A DNA stretch of 64,000 nt, taken from NCBI GenBank assembly GCA_947561395.2, contig OX387192.1, forward strand, positions 2,728,001 to 2,792,000, written 5' to 3'. Shown one piece after another: positions 10,698 through 22,459 of the stretch. The DNA is from Buxus sempervirens (lineage: Eukaryota > Streptophyta > Magnoliopsida > Buxales > Buxaceae). Every line of letters begins with the position of its first letter. The first letter of the stretch is position 1. Position numbers and translations under genes: made by a program. The notes beneath the pieces were generated by a model, which ran no database searches, was not told the origin of the DNA, and was given only the letters and a program-made list of their open reading frames with translations.

Positions 10698-11196
10698 TAT
10701 TGGAGTTTTTTTATGGAAGCCGCGTCAGTTTGCCAAACAAACGCTGCTTCAAAGGTAAGGGGAGTTTCCTCCCAATTGTTCAATATAAAATTTTCAGGAG
10801 CATGGGAAATTGTGCAAGCCTACTCCTCAAGCCCGGAATCTGATGCCATTATCACCGGGTGGGTACTACCCTTTCCTGCTACGGGGCCCAGTCCAAATAT
10901 GACCTCATCTAGAATTTTTACTGCCGCCCAATCAATGAAAGGCAGGTCCATGTTTGCTCCTGTCTTATCGCCCTCAATCATGGCGAAGAATGCACCGACA
11001 TCTTCGGAGAAATCCACTTGCTGCTTGGGCTATGGCCTAGGCCTGCCCAATGTTCCAAGCATAGGAGATGGGTTATAGGGCTGCAGGGTTGGAACAGAAG
11101 GCTTTTGGTATGGATTGACATTTCGGTACGGGGGTTTAGATTGGTCCATGGGGGGAGATAGTTGGATGATGCAAGAGGGTTTTGGGAAGCTTTCCC
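10698..11196 (-). other. Degenerate pol linker, no intact frame
   Basis: This stretch separates the G-patch-like segment from the RT linker. Short minus-strand pieces look Pro/Gly-rich and linker-like, but frame changes break them. I see no independent gene. Confidence 0.5.
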
Positions 11197-11499
11197 TTAA
11201 ATGAGGGAATTTTTCTTTACTCCTTTACTCCTTTTCTCTCCATCTTCGTGCTTCATCCTCCTCCAACCTCGGGGTTTAAATCCCAACCCTACTTTAGGGA
11301 TTAGTTTCTTGGCCATGATGGGCTCCACCATTCCTTGCAAATTTATTCCCAAGCCTTTTCTCGGGTGAAAGTGGTATTTTTCCATCACTTTCTTCACCAT
11401 TTTCTCTGTAATAGTCCCTTTCTTTTCTTTTTTCTCACGCCCCCCCAGGTATGAAATTAACCGTCTCAAACTAAAACAAGTGGAATGCAATTTTGTCAA
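11197..11499 (-). pseudogene. G-patch-like segment between protease and RT
   Basis: The sequence KGLGINLQGM followed by VGLGFKP resembles the G-patch-like motif known between protease and RT in some Tat-type polyproteins. Such glycine-rich motifs are thought to bind nucleic acid. A frame change near 11471-11499 separates it from the protease frame, and about 500 bp of degenerate linker separates it from RT. The assignment rests on motif and position. Confidence 0.6.
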
Positions 11500-12415
11500 C
11501 AGTCAAATCCACATTTATTAAGGGTACATCAGGTGACACAATGGGAGGCACCAAGTTCTCAGCTAGGACTGTTATCACCCTTTGCCCTCTTATGTATTTC
11601 ACCCTTTGGTGGAGCGTGGATGGTATTGCCCTAGCCGAGTGTATCCACGGCGTTCCTAGGAGCAGATTGAAGGCTGTGGGTATATCCATCACCTCAAATG
11701 TGATGTTGAAGATATTCGGTCCGATTGTGACCGGCAGTTCAATCTCTCCTAGGGAGTGTGTCTTAGAGCTGTCAAAAGCTCTCACTATCCTCCCATTCTG
11801 CTTGATCTTCGACTGATCCAGACCAAGCTTGACAAAAGTGATTAGTGGGCATACGTTTAACGCCGACCCGTTGTCAATTAAAACCCGTGCGATCATACTG
11901 CCCTTACAAAGCACTGTGATGTGCAAAGGGTCAACATGATAACACCCACATGGGCTTATCTCACCTTCGGAGAAACTTATTACATTATGTGACAAGATTT
12001 TACCAACCATTTTGCCTAGTTGGTCAGGATCGATGGTCTGGGATACATGTGCACTCTGTAGCACCCTTAACAATGCGTCCCTGTGCTTTTCAAAATTTAG
12101 CAAAAGGCCCAGAATTGAAATTTGGGCCGGGACCTTGTTCAGCTGATCCACAAGATTGAATTCACTCTTTTTTATTATTTTTATGAGTTCTGATGCCTCA
12201 TTTTCTGCACCTTGGGGGTGTCTTCTCCTACTTTTGTTTTTCCTTTCACTTTTCTCTTTTCTTCTGTTTCTTTTCTCTCTCTCTCCACCTCTGTCTATTT
12301 TTCTTTCTCTACTCCTTCCACACATTTTCCCGACCTCGTCATGAGGTTCACCTCCTCCTGGTTCTGGTTCCTGACCACTGGAACCGTAGCCGTGACCCCC
12401 TCGCTGTAATTCCAT
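11471..12415 (-). pseudogene. Aspartic protease region
   Basis: The N-terminal third is an Arg/Lys/Glu-rich linker, partly out-of-frame shadow. The sequence KSEFNLVDQLNKVPAQISILGLL then leads into the protease. The active-site motif is VLIDNGSALNVCP (Asp-Asn-Gly, a form seen in Tat elements, rather than Asp-Thr/Ser-Gly). A later hydrophobic-Gly motif is LLLGTPWIH. The frame differs from gag by an indel within about 12295-12415. The frame ends at 11471, just where homology moves to the next frame. Confidence 0.88.
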
Positions 12416-14418
12416 GGTACAGCTGCCTCAGAATAGGCTAGTTTGGGGACATTAACCACTAACGGCTGGAGTTTGGACCGGGATGTATGGGCCAGTCTAG
12501 GGATACTGTAGGAAGCAGGAATGTTTACAACCATGGGTTGGAGTTTGGACCCAGATGTGGCTGATGGAACTGAAGAGGTGATGGATGCGGTAGTGGGGTC
12601 AAGGTTGACGACCAATGGAGCCTTTGATGGCTTGGCTGGAGTATAGGCGGGTGGACCGCAATTGAAGACCAAAGGAGGCCTTGTAATGTTTATTTGGGCC
12701 ATAAGAGAGGAGACCCGGTTCAGAGAGGAGCTAATGTCCTCAACAGTATGATCATTTTTCTGGGAGACCATATTGACCTCATCTTCTTCTTTCTCTTGGA
12801 AAAAATGGACCTTGACCGAGGTCCCTATGGGAGCTATAAGTTGAGATGGGTCAAAGGCCTTTCTCATGGTGGATATGAGAGTGATGGAGTTGGACGGGCC
12901 TGCCCCATTGTGGTAAGGCAGAGGGTTTTGCCCGATATCATTTCCCGACGAGGCAGGAGCAGCATTATTAAAAACCAGGGCCTTCTGGTCCAACAAGTCC
13001 TGGACCGCATGCTTCAGCATCCAGTAAGTGTCAGTAGAGTGCCCCGGTGCACCCATGTGATAGTCACAAGTGACGGCTGGATCAAAATTCCTCCCCTTCG
13101 ACGCATTTGGGTTGGGCTCCTTCAGGGTCACATACTCCCCTTTCAGCAGGGTTGGTAACAGTTGGGAAAGAGACACAAGAAGGGGAGTAAAGACTCGGCT
13201 CCTTCTTGCTGCCATCTAGGCTTCCCTCTCCTCCTTAGTAAAAGCCCTCCTCTGATTTGCTGGCATTGAGGGGGAGAAATTGACGTTGTGCGGGGTCTGA
13301 TACGAGTGCTGGGCCTGTTGGGCCTGCTGGGGTGCAGAGATGTTGACATGGAGTGGTTTCTTGGCGGGAGGAGCTTGAACTAGATTCACTTCCCCTTATT
13401 TCCTGGCTCCGTTCTTCTTGAACCCAGCTCCCTTCTTCTGTGCCAGGGAAGCGGTGGAATCAGATTGCCCAGTCAAAGTAGAGTAGTCTATAAGCCTTCC
13501 TAACCTGACCCCTTCCTCGATCCGGTCTGCCACCTGTACCAGGGCTGCAAAATTGGTGGTGATCTGCCCCACCAGATGGTTGTAGAAGGGCTGCCCCAGT
13601 GTGCCCACAAACGTTGAGATCATCTCGAGTTCTAGCATGGGCGGCCTAACCTGGGAGGCGGCCTCTCTCCACCTCTTAGCATACTACCTTACAGACTCAT
13701 CTTTTCCTTTGCTCATTTTCATCATGTCATACCAGTCTAGCATGATCTATGAGTTAAATTTGTACTGGTCTAAAAAGGCGTCGGCTAGGTCCTTCCACCT
13801 TCTAATCCTACCATAGTCCACAGTGGCAAACCACCTCAGGGCTGACCCTATTAAACTCCTCTGAAATAGTTGGATCAGTATGCCGTCATCCCGGCCAAAC
13901 TGGCACAAAGCCCCGCAGTATAGTTTCAAGTGGCTCATAGGGCAGCCTGTGCCATCATATTTGTCAAAGTCCGGGCACTTGAACTTGGCCGGTAAGCATA
14001 CATCTGGGTACATGCACAGGTCGTCGAAGGTGGTGCCTCCGTAGTTGTTTCCCCCCTTTACCTCCTTCAGTTCTTCCTGGATCTTCTCTATCCTGTGTAG
14101 CATTTTTCTTTCCATCTCCTCTCTAGCTTTTTCCTTCTCCATTTCTTTCTCAGACTCCACAGTGTTTTCCCTGATCATGATAGGTTTAGGGACTGGCTCA
14201 GAGATGGGTTCAGGCATAGGTTGAGCAGGAGGTGGAATGTAGGCTTGAGGTGGCGGTGCTTGATGGGAAGTAGAGGCTTGGTTTTGGGCCTGGGCCTGTT
14301 GGGCCTGAGCTGCCAGTAAGTCCCCCAGCATTTTGGCCAGACCGGCCACTTGCTCTTACAGCTGAGCAAAGTCCTGAGCGGGTACGGTGGCTTGAGCTTG
14401 ATTCTCTTCAGTATTCAT
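12295..14418 (-). pseudogene. gag, with in-frame stops
   Basis: Gag forms the particle and packages the RNA. The likely ATG is at 14418 (MNTEENQAQ). One frame runs 2.1 kb with stops at 14358-14356, 13749-13747, 13686-13684, 13398-13396 and 13218-13216. The capsid part (about 14050-13500) shows KFKCPDFDKYDGTGCPMSHLK and ALRWFATVD..RIRRWKDLADAFL, typical of retrotransposon gag. A zinc-knuckle-like motif near 13060 reads CDYHMGAPGHSTDTYW; the last expected Cys is Tyr. Downstream come four or five copies of a PLVVN-type short repeat. At least two of the stops fall where Gln would be expected. Confidence 0.88.
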
Positions 14419-14604
14419 TGCTCAGGCTTTGGATCTGGTCACGGGAGCAATGATGGCAAGTAAGTGTACCTGGGGAAGGAAAAGCAAAGAAACATGTCAG
14501 CTTCCATTTAACTTGAGTCACACCTCTATAAATGTAGACAAGTAGGTTAGGTGAACACAAGTCCGGATTCATTTGTCTTTATTATTATTATTTTTTATTT
14601 TGCT

Positions 14605-15612
14605 TGGAATATTTTAGGGCTTCCAAGCGTCCCATAAATTTTGGATTTGATTGGTTCTCGTGACCAAACAAAGGTTTTTGGAATATTCTGGGGCTTCCAA
14701 ATGTCCCACAAAATTTTGATTTTGAATGGTTCTCGTGACCAAACAAAGGTTTTTTTGGAATATTCTGGGGCTTCCAAATGTCCCACAATTTTTTGATTTT
14801 TGAATGGTTCTCGTGACCAAACAAAGGTTTTTTTTTTTGGAATATTCTAGGGCTTCCAAATGTCCCATAAAATTTTGATTTTGAATGGTTCTCGTGACCA
14901 AACAAAGGTTTTTGGAATATTCTGGGGCTTCCAAATGTCCCATAAATTTTTGATTTGATTGGAAAAAATAACCAACCAAAGGTTTCTTGGAATATTCTAG
15001 GGCTTCCAAATGTCCCACAAATTTTTGATTTTTGAATGGTTCTCGTGATCAAACAAAGGTTTTTTGGAATATTCTGTGGCTTCCAAATGTCCCACAAATT
15101 TTCGATTTTGAATGGTTCTCGTGACCGAACAAAGGTTTTTTGGAATATTCTGGGGTTTCCAAATGTCCCACAAAATTTTGATTTGAATGGAAAAAATAAC
15201 CAACCAAAGGCTTTTTTTTTGAATATTCTGGGGCTTCCAAATGTCCCTCAAATTTTTGATTTTGATTGGTTCTCCTGACCAAACAAAGGTTTTTTTTTTT
15301 TGGAATATTCTGGGGCTTCCAAATGTCCCGCAAATTTTTGATTTTTATTGGTTCTCGTGACCAAACAAAGGTTTTTTTGGAATATTCTGGGGCTTCCAAC
15401 TGTCCCATAAAATTTTGATTTGATTGGAAAAAATAACCAACCGAAGGTTTCTTGGAATATTCTAGGGCTTCCAAGTGTCCCACAATTTTTTTTGATTTGA
15501 TTGATAAAAATAACCAACCAAAGGTTTCTTGGAATATTCTAGGGCTTCCAAGTATCCCACAAAATTTTGATTTGAATGGAAAAAATATCCAACCAAAGGT
15601 TTTTTTTTCTTC
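14605..15612. repeat. Thirteen-unit tandem repeat (75-82 bp) in the Tat leader
   Basis: The anchor GGAATATTCTGGGGCTTCC recurs 13 times between 14605 and about 15531. Unit length varies mostly through a T-run. Two variants occur: one with TTCTCGTGACCAAACAAAGG and one with GGAAAAAATAACCAACCAAAGG, in an irregular order. On the minus strand the array is open over several hundred bases in more than one frame, which produces repetitive frames that are probably not genes. It lies between the primer-binding site and gag. Confidence 0.95.
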
Positions 15613-15890
15613 TGAATTTTCTCAGTTTTCAAGTTCAAAAGCTTGATAAAAAACATGTTTGAATTGAATTGGTGTCAAAAAATATGACACCTTGGTTCCC
15701 TTTTTGAGTTTCAAAATTAGGTTAAATCCTAAAAGAATATTTTTTTGTTTCCGTTTGTTTTTTTTATATATATATATTTTTTTGAAAACATTTTTACATT
15801 CTCTTTGGGGTGCCTAAGGATTATCCACAGTGTTTTAGGCATTTTATTCTAAAAATTTGGGCGAAAAACCAATTTATACACTTTTTGAAT
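15613..15890. other. T/A-rich leader, no gene
   Basis: This segment has homopolymer T runs and a short TA run (about 15765-15778). No coding signal is seen. Confidence 0.5.
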
Positions 15891-16046
15891 GTATCTGACA
15901 TGACATGTCGGCTAAGGCTATGGCTTATTGTATCCGATACAAATGATCGGATACACGCATAAGTCTTTGTAACCGACGAAGTATATCGGATATGAATAAA
16001 ACTCTGTTTAACCGACCTGAGTTGTCGGTTAATGTCGAAATAGCCC
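15891..16046. repeat. Four 39-bp palindromic units (array ii)
   Basis: Units start at 15891, 15930, 15969 and 16008. The fourth has arms TTAACCGAC and GTCGGTTAA, a matched change from the common TATCCGAC/GTCGGATA. The third has a partly parallel change (GTAACC). Period and unit number are identical to the arrays at 974 and 20188. Confidence 0.85.
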
Positions 16047-16988
16047 TTTTGACTCATTTTTTCATTAGATTATGTTATTTTCATTCCCACTTGATGTTCA
16101 TCTTGACTTGGCCTTTAAATCTTGCCCCAAATTGGGCTTTGATATCATTCCTGCTAAAATTCACAAATTCATGAGGGTACTTGTACCCTCCAAAGTTACA
16201 CACCAATTGTTGGACTTTGTACACTTGGTTGCCTCTTGCTTGGACTTTGGGTAGGATGACCTTTATTGAAATGGAAACTCATCCTATGGGTTACCCCAAT
16301 CTTAGGTTACAAACATTTTTGGGAAAAATTTCATCCCAAGCATATGGACACCATGGTTTTTAACTTATATAAAGATAAAAGAATACATGACTTTACCTTG
16401 CCACCTTGTGTTACCTTCAATATGGTATTCATATTATACCTTGGCCTATGAACATGCAAACGGCCTTCCACATTTACACCCAATTCCCCAAACACAATTG
16501 TGTACTTTTAGCTGAAAACGTGTTTCTCCTTCAAGCGTATGGTTTTTGGGTTTTGACTTAATTGGCAACTTAGAACTCAAGTCTAGTGATGCCCGGAATC
16601 GAATCACAGATCCCATTGTCATCACATCATTAACTCAAATTCTAAGGTGAATGTTTTCACTTTCGCTTTCCGAAGTAATCGACCTCGGTGCGCCAAGCTA
16701 CCCACATTCAGATTCAACTTCCTATAGGTAATGGGTAGGCTGTGCAAAGTGTTTATAGTGCTCAAGTGCATTTTGAATTTTGAGGTACATTCACAACGTC
16801 CCAGCCCCTTGCCACTTTTTTCGTAGCCATGCATACAATTTCAAGCCAAGGTATATACAATCATCATATTGGAAGCAAAATACAAGCCAACAAGATAGTA
16901 AACACCCAAACATGCTCATGACCATCATATACCCAAAAGTGACACCCAAAACATGTTATTGTACAAACAACCATTAAAACATGGAAAG
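16047..16988. other. Tat leader, no gene recognised
   Basis: I see no conserved frame, repeat or RNA gene here. Short frames on both strands lack any recognisable domain. Confidence 0.5.
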
Positions 16989-17690
16989 CATGCTTGAAAC
17001 CCCCAAAGACATTACCTAAATTTCCAAATTTTCATGCTTTTTCTCATGCTCAAAATGCATTATTTCTACCCAAATTGAAGCCTAAAAAAAAAAATACAGC
17101 AACTAGGTATTTTGTACAAGAAGTATTTATCCGGGGAAACATGCTTGAAACCCCTCCAAAACTCTACCAAATTCTGGGTTTTATAGTCTCATCTTCATGC
17201 TCAAAGTGCATTGTTTATACTCCAAATTGATGCCTAAAAATTCAGCAACTAATAATATGGTCCAAGAAGTGTTTTGATTAGGTAAAACATGCTTGACAAT
17301 TCCCCAAAACTACACTAAATTTCCAGGTTTTGTATTCTTCATTTTTATGCTCAAGTGACATTGTTTTATGCCCAAATCCAAGCCTAAAAATACAGCACCT
17401 AAATGTATTGCACAAGAGGTGTTTTGTTTGAGGAAAACATGCTTGAAAATCCCAAAAAATGGCTACTGAATTTACAGATTTTTTTGCTCATTGTTTTCAT
17501 GCTCAAATCATGTCATCCTATACCCCAAATCAAAGGCATGCCATAAAAAAAACATTTAAGCTCACGAAAGCATTGTTCATGGGAATCATGCTTGAATACC
17601 CCAAAATTTACACCAAATTTCCAGATTTCAGAAAAAAAAAATTTTTTGTTCAACTCATGTCATAACAACTTAAATTAGAGCATGTTATTA
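16989..17690. repeat. Five-unit, about 150-bp tandem repeat in the Tat leader
   Basis: The anchor CATGCTTGA recurs at 16989, 17140, 17288, 17438 and 17587. Each unit also contains CATGCTCAAA-like and CAAATTTCCA-like words. Units are diverged, so the array is older than the 14605-15612 array. It lies between the primer-binding site and the second 39-bp array. Confidence 0.85.
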
Positions 17691-17910
17691 CAAAACACAT
17701 CGAAATCATGTTTCTAGATAGGCTTCTTCTAGACACATTTCTAGCCAACATCAAGCAACACATACATGCTTTTATCTATGTAAATTTCAAAGTATCCCAA
17801 TCAGATTTAAAATACAACAATATGCACAAATAAAATAATCAAAATAGCAAGCATTCAAAAATAAATAAAAAGCATGAACAAAATACAGCAATCATGGCTT
17901 AAATTCACAA

Positions 17911-17929
17911 GTCCCCAGCAGAGTCGCCA
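17911..17929 (-). promoter_or_regulatory. tRNA primer-binding site of the Tat element
   Basis: On the minus strand TGGCGACTCTGCTGGGGAC begins two bases after the LTR end. The leading TGG pairs with a tRNA CCA end. Related Ogre-type elements are reported to use tRNA-Arg; I could not check the match. Confidence 0.8.
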
Positions 17930-20013
17930 GTTGTGAGACATGGAAAAATCACCTAGATGATTCCCTCCGTCATCACACGGGCTCAATGTAAAATGGGAGA
18001 GTCGCCACCATTCAGATTTTTGGGGTGTGAATGGACACCAAAAGATTCAAAATAAGCAAAAAGAGCTAAAAGGCAAATACTAGAGTAAAAATAACTCAAC
18101 TTGAAAATAAAATCCAGAGATGGGTAAGGGGATTAGATTATGAACGGGGGAAGGTGTTAGGCACCCCCATTCACCCACACAAGGTGGTTGCCAAGTGTTG
18201 TTCATGCTAAAAAATGAGAAAGCTTGCTAAACTCATCAAAAACCTTGAAAAAGGATAAAACAAATGTACGATATCTTCACATGAAAATCCAAAATGAATT
18301 TCAGATCCTCTTTTATGTTAATATCACTTCTGGAATATCACCAATAGATGGAAATCAAAGCAAAAGTTGCACAAAACCAAGTTGAGTCAAATCCGGAAGA
18401 TTCGGTAAAAGATAACGCCATTTGTCTTGAAATCATTTAAATCCAATTTAAATGGAGCCAAACCAAATCCATTTGAAAGATTATGGTAAATAAGAGACTC
18501 ATGCAAAATTCCAATTAAATCCGGTTGAAATCCTAAGAGTTATGCTTCTTTTAAAAGTGCTGTTGGAGGTAGTAAAAAGTGGCAAGTGGGCAAGTTTGGA
18601 AAATTATCTAGAACAATCGGCTCCATATAAATTCATGAAATTTGGTGGGAATGAAGTATGTATGGCCATCTTTCAGATGAAACTAGCCTCATATAAAAAT
18701 TCATTCGGATGTGCCTTGGGTGGTCTCCCGAACAGGCCCCAAAGATCACACATTTACCCAGAAAAGTGCTGTTGAACAGCTCTGAGTAAATCTGTTACCA
18801 ACAACACAAATGGAGTCAAAAAATTATGAAACCAATTGGATTTGAAACTAGACTTCCAAAGGAAAACTCTGAAATAAGAATCATTCGAATGGGACTTAAA
18901 ACGAACACATGGCACTCAGTCGAAGTGACAGGTTCCGTATTCAGACCTGAACTGACCTATCAACTTCGACAGAGAGGTGTCAAAAATCCGTTTGATAGAA
19001 ATTAATGAAATTTTACAGGTATAAACTAGACAGCCTCACCTTCCCATGGCTCTGGAATCACTCCAAAATTCATCCGGACGACGAAGTTACGAGTGTCCTA
19101 AGTTGGGGTACAGTTGCTGTCAAGTTAAGCCTTTTTTTTTAAGAAAATCAACTCAAACAGTGATAAAGTGTGTGGAATCCGTGCAAGATAAATCAAAACC
19201 ATTTTGAAAAGATATTGAAGAACCTCTAGGAAGAAATGGGGCACAATTTTGACTTACCATCCTCTCCTATTGGAAAGGATATGCCAAAAACCCCAAAATT
19301 GAGCAAAAGTGCCCAAAACCGAGAGGTTAGACCTAGAGGCCTTCAAGATTTGAAATAAACTTGATTGAAATCGATAACGAACATTCCAAAATTGCTTGGG
19401 GCTATTTATTTTAGATCTACCACAATGACGGTAATAGATCCAAAATACAAGCCAAATCCGACAAAACCAGTGCTATGTGTGTAAGTGTAAAAATCCATTC
19501 TTTAACAATATAATAACATATAGCATGCATTTAGATCAATCAAATGGGGTTCTAAAACAACCTATGGTTCCGTTCCATTTTCGTTTCCCTTAGTTCTCTC
19601 TCTCCGTTAAACACGGTTCTTCAAGATAATCTTGGGGTACTTTGAATATGAAACGGTTTTCATAGAATCAAAAGGCATATTCCAACAAAGTTCTAATACT
19701 AGGATCAATCCCCAGTCTCATTTCCCCTAGATCCCGCCTTCACGTTTTACAGCTAGGGGGAGTCTTGAGGTACTTTGAGTAGGGGAAGGGTTTTCATACA
19801 CATAGAAGAGGCCTTATTCTACAGAAAGGTAGAAGAAGAGATCTAGATCTAGAATGTAAAAACAAAAAAATAAAGAGAGGTTTGAGGCTTACCTGGGCTT
19901 CTGGAAGCAAGACTGCAGCGGTTCCCTTCTTCACTCGGAGCTCTTCAATCTCCAACTTCTTGGCAAAAGTTATTGGCAAGAGTTAATGACCATTTGCTTA
20001 AGGAGGAGCCTCC

Positions 20014-20021
20014 TATTTATA
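20014..20021 (-). promoter_or_regulatory. LTR TATA box
   Basis: Minus-strand CTATAAATAGG matches the plant TATA consensus well. It lies about 410 bp into the LTR. Confidence 0.7.
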
Positions 20022-20187
20022 GGCAAAGGCTAGGGTTAGGGTTGGTGGGTTGGTAGACACAAACTAATGTCTAGAACCCACCAACCTTAACCCTAAGGCT
20101 ATTTCTGAGATTTCCACTCATTTAATGAAGGATATGATGGTAAAAAGTGAAAACTCTCGAAAAACCCTAATTTGGAGCAAAAATCAT

Positions 20188-20343
20188 GTATCCGACATAT
20201 TAGGTCGGATACACAAGCATCTATATGTATCCGACATATGATGTCGGATACATTAAGGTTTGCTTGTATCCGACAACTTATATTGAATACAAAGGGATAT
20301 GCTTGTATCCGACCTGAGTTGTCGGATACAAGGAAAAATGCTT
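20188..20343. repeat. Four 39-bp palindromic units (array i)
   Basis: Units start at 20188, 20227, 20266 and 20305. Units 1, 2 and 4 have perfect arms GTATCCGAC/GTCGGATAC. The array lies 90-245 bp from the outer LTR edge, upstream of the LTR TATA box on the minus strand, so it is in U3. Confidence 0.9.
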
Positions 20344-22459
20344 ATTTTCTCAAATTTTGTACTGGTTTCAAAGGAGATAATGATTTTTGCCAATTATTCT
20401 TCATTTTTACTGTGCAATTTGGGGTGTCTACAACTGGAGAGATCAAAGAGAGAAGAGGGAGTCGATCTAGGGGTTTGGAGAGTCTGATTCGAAGAATTCT
20501 GGAGATTAGAGGAATTTTCTTGTGGTCATTTGGTTCTTTCCCAATGGAGTTGAAATCTCTTGCGGCAGCAACTCCAGTTTCATTCAGAAGCTGTCATTCC
20601 TGCAGAAATTGAGATCCATCAGGTAAGATCAGTTCAATTAAAGTGTAATTCGTGAAAGTTCACCCCTATTTGAGGAAGAGATTCTGATTTGGATAGATCT
20701 GATTCAGTTATAGAAGTCTGCAGATTTGTGTAGTTCGGTGGAATCTGGAATGTGATTTCAGAATTTCCTTTGTGCAGATGAGGGTGCAGCAATTTGAATT
20801 TGTTTCCTAGAGGTAAGTAGCACTTCGGTTTTCAGTTTAACAAGGTTTAATCTAAGTGTAGTTGTATGAACTCCTGATCTGTTGATTTCCCCTGTTTTTA
20901 ATTGTCATTGACGCTTAGAGATCATAGTATGCTGTTTATGCTTAAGTTAAATTAAATCTCATGTTAAATTACTGTCTAAGGAATTAGAATTATGGTGGAA
21001 GTGCCTTGAAGGTAGAACATTAGATTAGTACTCGTGAATTGATGAAATCTTATTGTTGAGATTGCTGAAATTCTGTTGGAAGGGACGATGAACTATTGAT
21101 TCAATGTGGTGTAGTTTATGTACTACTTAAATCCAAAGGTGTGTTAATCATATGTTTAAAGTGTTAGAGTTATAATAGAAATAGTTTGAATACAAAGCGG
21201 TAGGTCAGTCCTAGACAAATTTCAGCAGCCGTACCTGAACCTGTGGAAAATTGAGAGGGCGCCCAGGATTGCTGAGGATCGCCTACCTCCCCAAAGGTTG
21301 GCGCCCAGCTAAAATTCCAGCCTATTCCTTTAGCTTTTAAGGTGATATTACAAATCTAATTAGAGATTTACTTTAGGGATATTAGGTGAAGGTAAACTTG
21401 AAGGATTTTGAAAAAATCAAGAGGTGCTGAAATGGAATTTATGGAAACAGTTTTGCTAAACTTTGTGGAAGCAGGAGCAGCAGTCAGAGGGTTAGAAAGG
21501 ATGTGTAATTGGTTTAGAAGAGCAAATATAGGATAGCTCTTTAGGTAAAAGATCTGCCGAATATATATAGCATGGAATGACTAGAGCGCCTAGGATTGTT
21601 GAACATTGCAGAGTGGCGCCCAGCTTAGTTTCAGCTTATTTCTTTAGCTCATCTGATGTTTTGATTAAACTCTACTTTAGGGATTCCTGGGGAAACTTAA
21701 ATTGGGGTAAATTTGGGGTTTTGGAGGAGTAAAAGAGATACCAAATTGAGTTTGTATTTGGAGTTTCAACTAAAGAAATTGGAACAAGAGTGTTAGGTAA
21801 TAATTTTAGCATTCTTAGAGTATTGTGAATGTTGGAGTGTTCATTATAGGAGATTTTGTTAAGGTGCAGATTACATTTGGCATTTATTAGAAATGATTAA
21901 AAGGAATTGAAGTGAATATTGAGATGCTGAATTAGGATAATAAATGCTGTTTTTCTGCATAAGGGAATTAGTAAATGGAATGGTCAGTTCTACATACTCA
22001 TAGAGGAATGGAATTTCAGTAATTTAGGTTAATGAAGTTTCTTGTAGGTGTAGTATATATCTGAGGTTAAATGTAGCTGTATTAGGTGAAATTTCAGAAA
22101 CTAGAAGTGGAAAGTAATGGATGCATTTAAATGATTTGGAAGTGTTAAAAGAAGGCATTGAGGACTTAGGTTAAATAAGAGTAAATTAAGTATAAATTCT
22201 ATAGAAAAGTACTGTTTGGGCATAACACCTGTTATAAATGATTAAAATCCAGTAGAGGAATTAAATTCCGATTTTACATTTCTGAATTGCCGGTTTAACC
22301 GAGATTGAGCAGTTTTACAAACTTTTGATTAAAATGGGGATTTTATACAATATTTGTGAAAAAGGACTTGAAATCAAATTATTTTGGATAAATGTGATTA
22401 TTTGGTTTTCTTCATGTACTGGAATGATGTTTTTGGGATTTCTTTGATGGTCATCTTAC

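Larger units (their letters stand above)
1..20432 (-). mobile_element. Tat-lineage Ty3/gypsy retrotransposon, partial (3' LTR lies outside the window)
   Basis: In minus-strand order the element shows a 5' LTR, a primer-binding site, a 3.5-kb leader with two tandem arrays, gag, protease, a G-patch-like segment, reverse transcriptase, RNase H, a second archaeal-type RNase H, integrase, and then plus-strand antisense genes. The second RNase H between RT-RH and INT is the established hallmark of the Tat lineage (Ogre, Grande, Retand relatives). The pol region is broken by in-frame stops and several frame changes, so this copy cannot make its own proteins. It exceeds 17 kb even after removing the nested 3.2-kb solo LTR. 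The bases after the 5' LTR (20433-20437, ACTGG) would be the target duplication, but the other end is not visible. Confidence 0.9.
17932..20432 (-). repeat. 5' LTR of the Tat element, about 2.5 kb
   Basis: On the minus strand it begins TGTAGACACCCC at 20432 and ends TGTCTCACA at 17932, next to the primer-binding site. It holds a canonical TATAAATA at 20021-20014 and a four-unit 39-bp palindrome array near its outer end. The partner 3' LTR lies beyond the left edge of the window, so LTR divergence cannot be read. No gene is recognised inside. Confidence 0.88.

Noticed and set aside
14588-15517. Long repetitive minus-strand frames (up to 169 codons) and a CRISPR-like look
   Set aside because: They come from a 75-82-bp tandem repeat open in several frames. 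There are no unique spacers, and the context is a plant retrotransposon leader, so it is not a CRISPR array.
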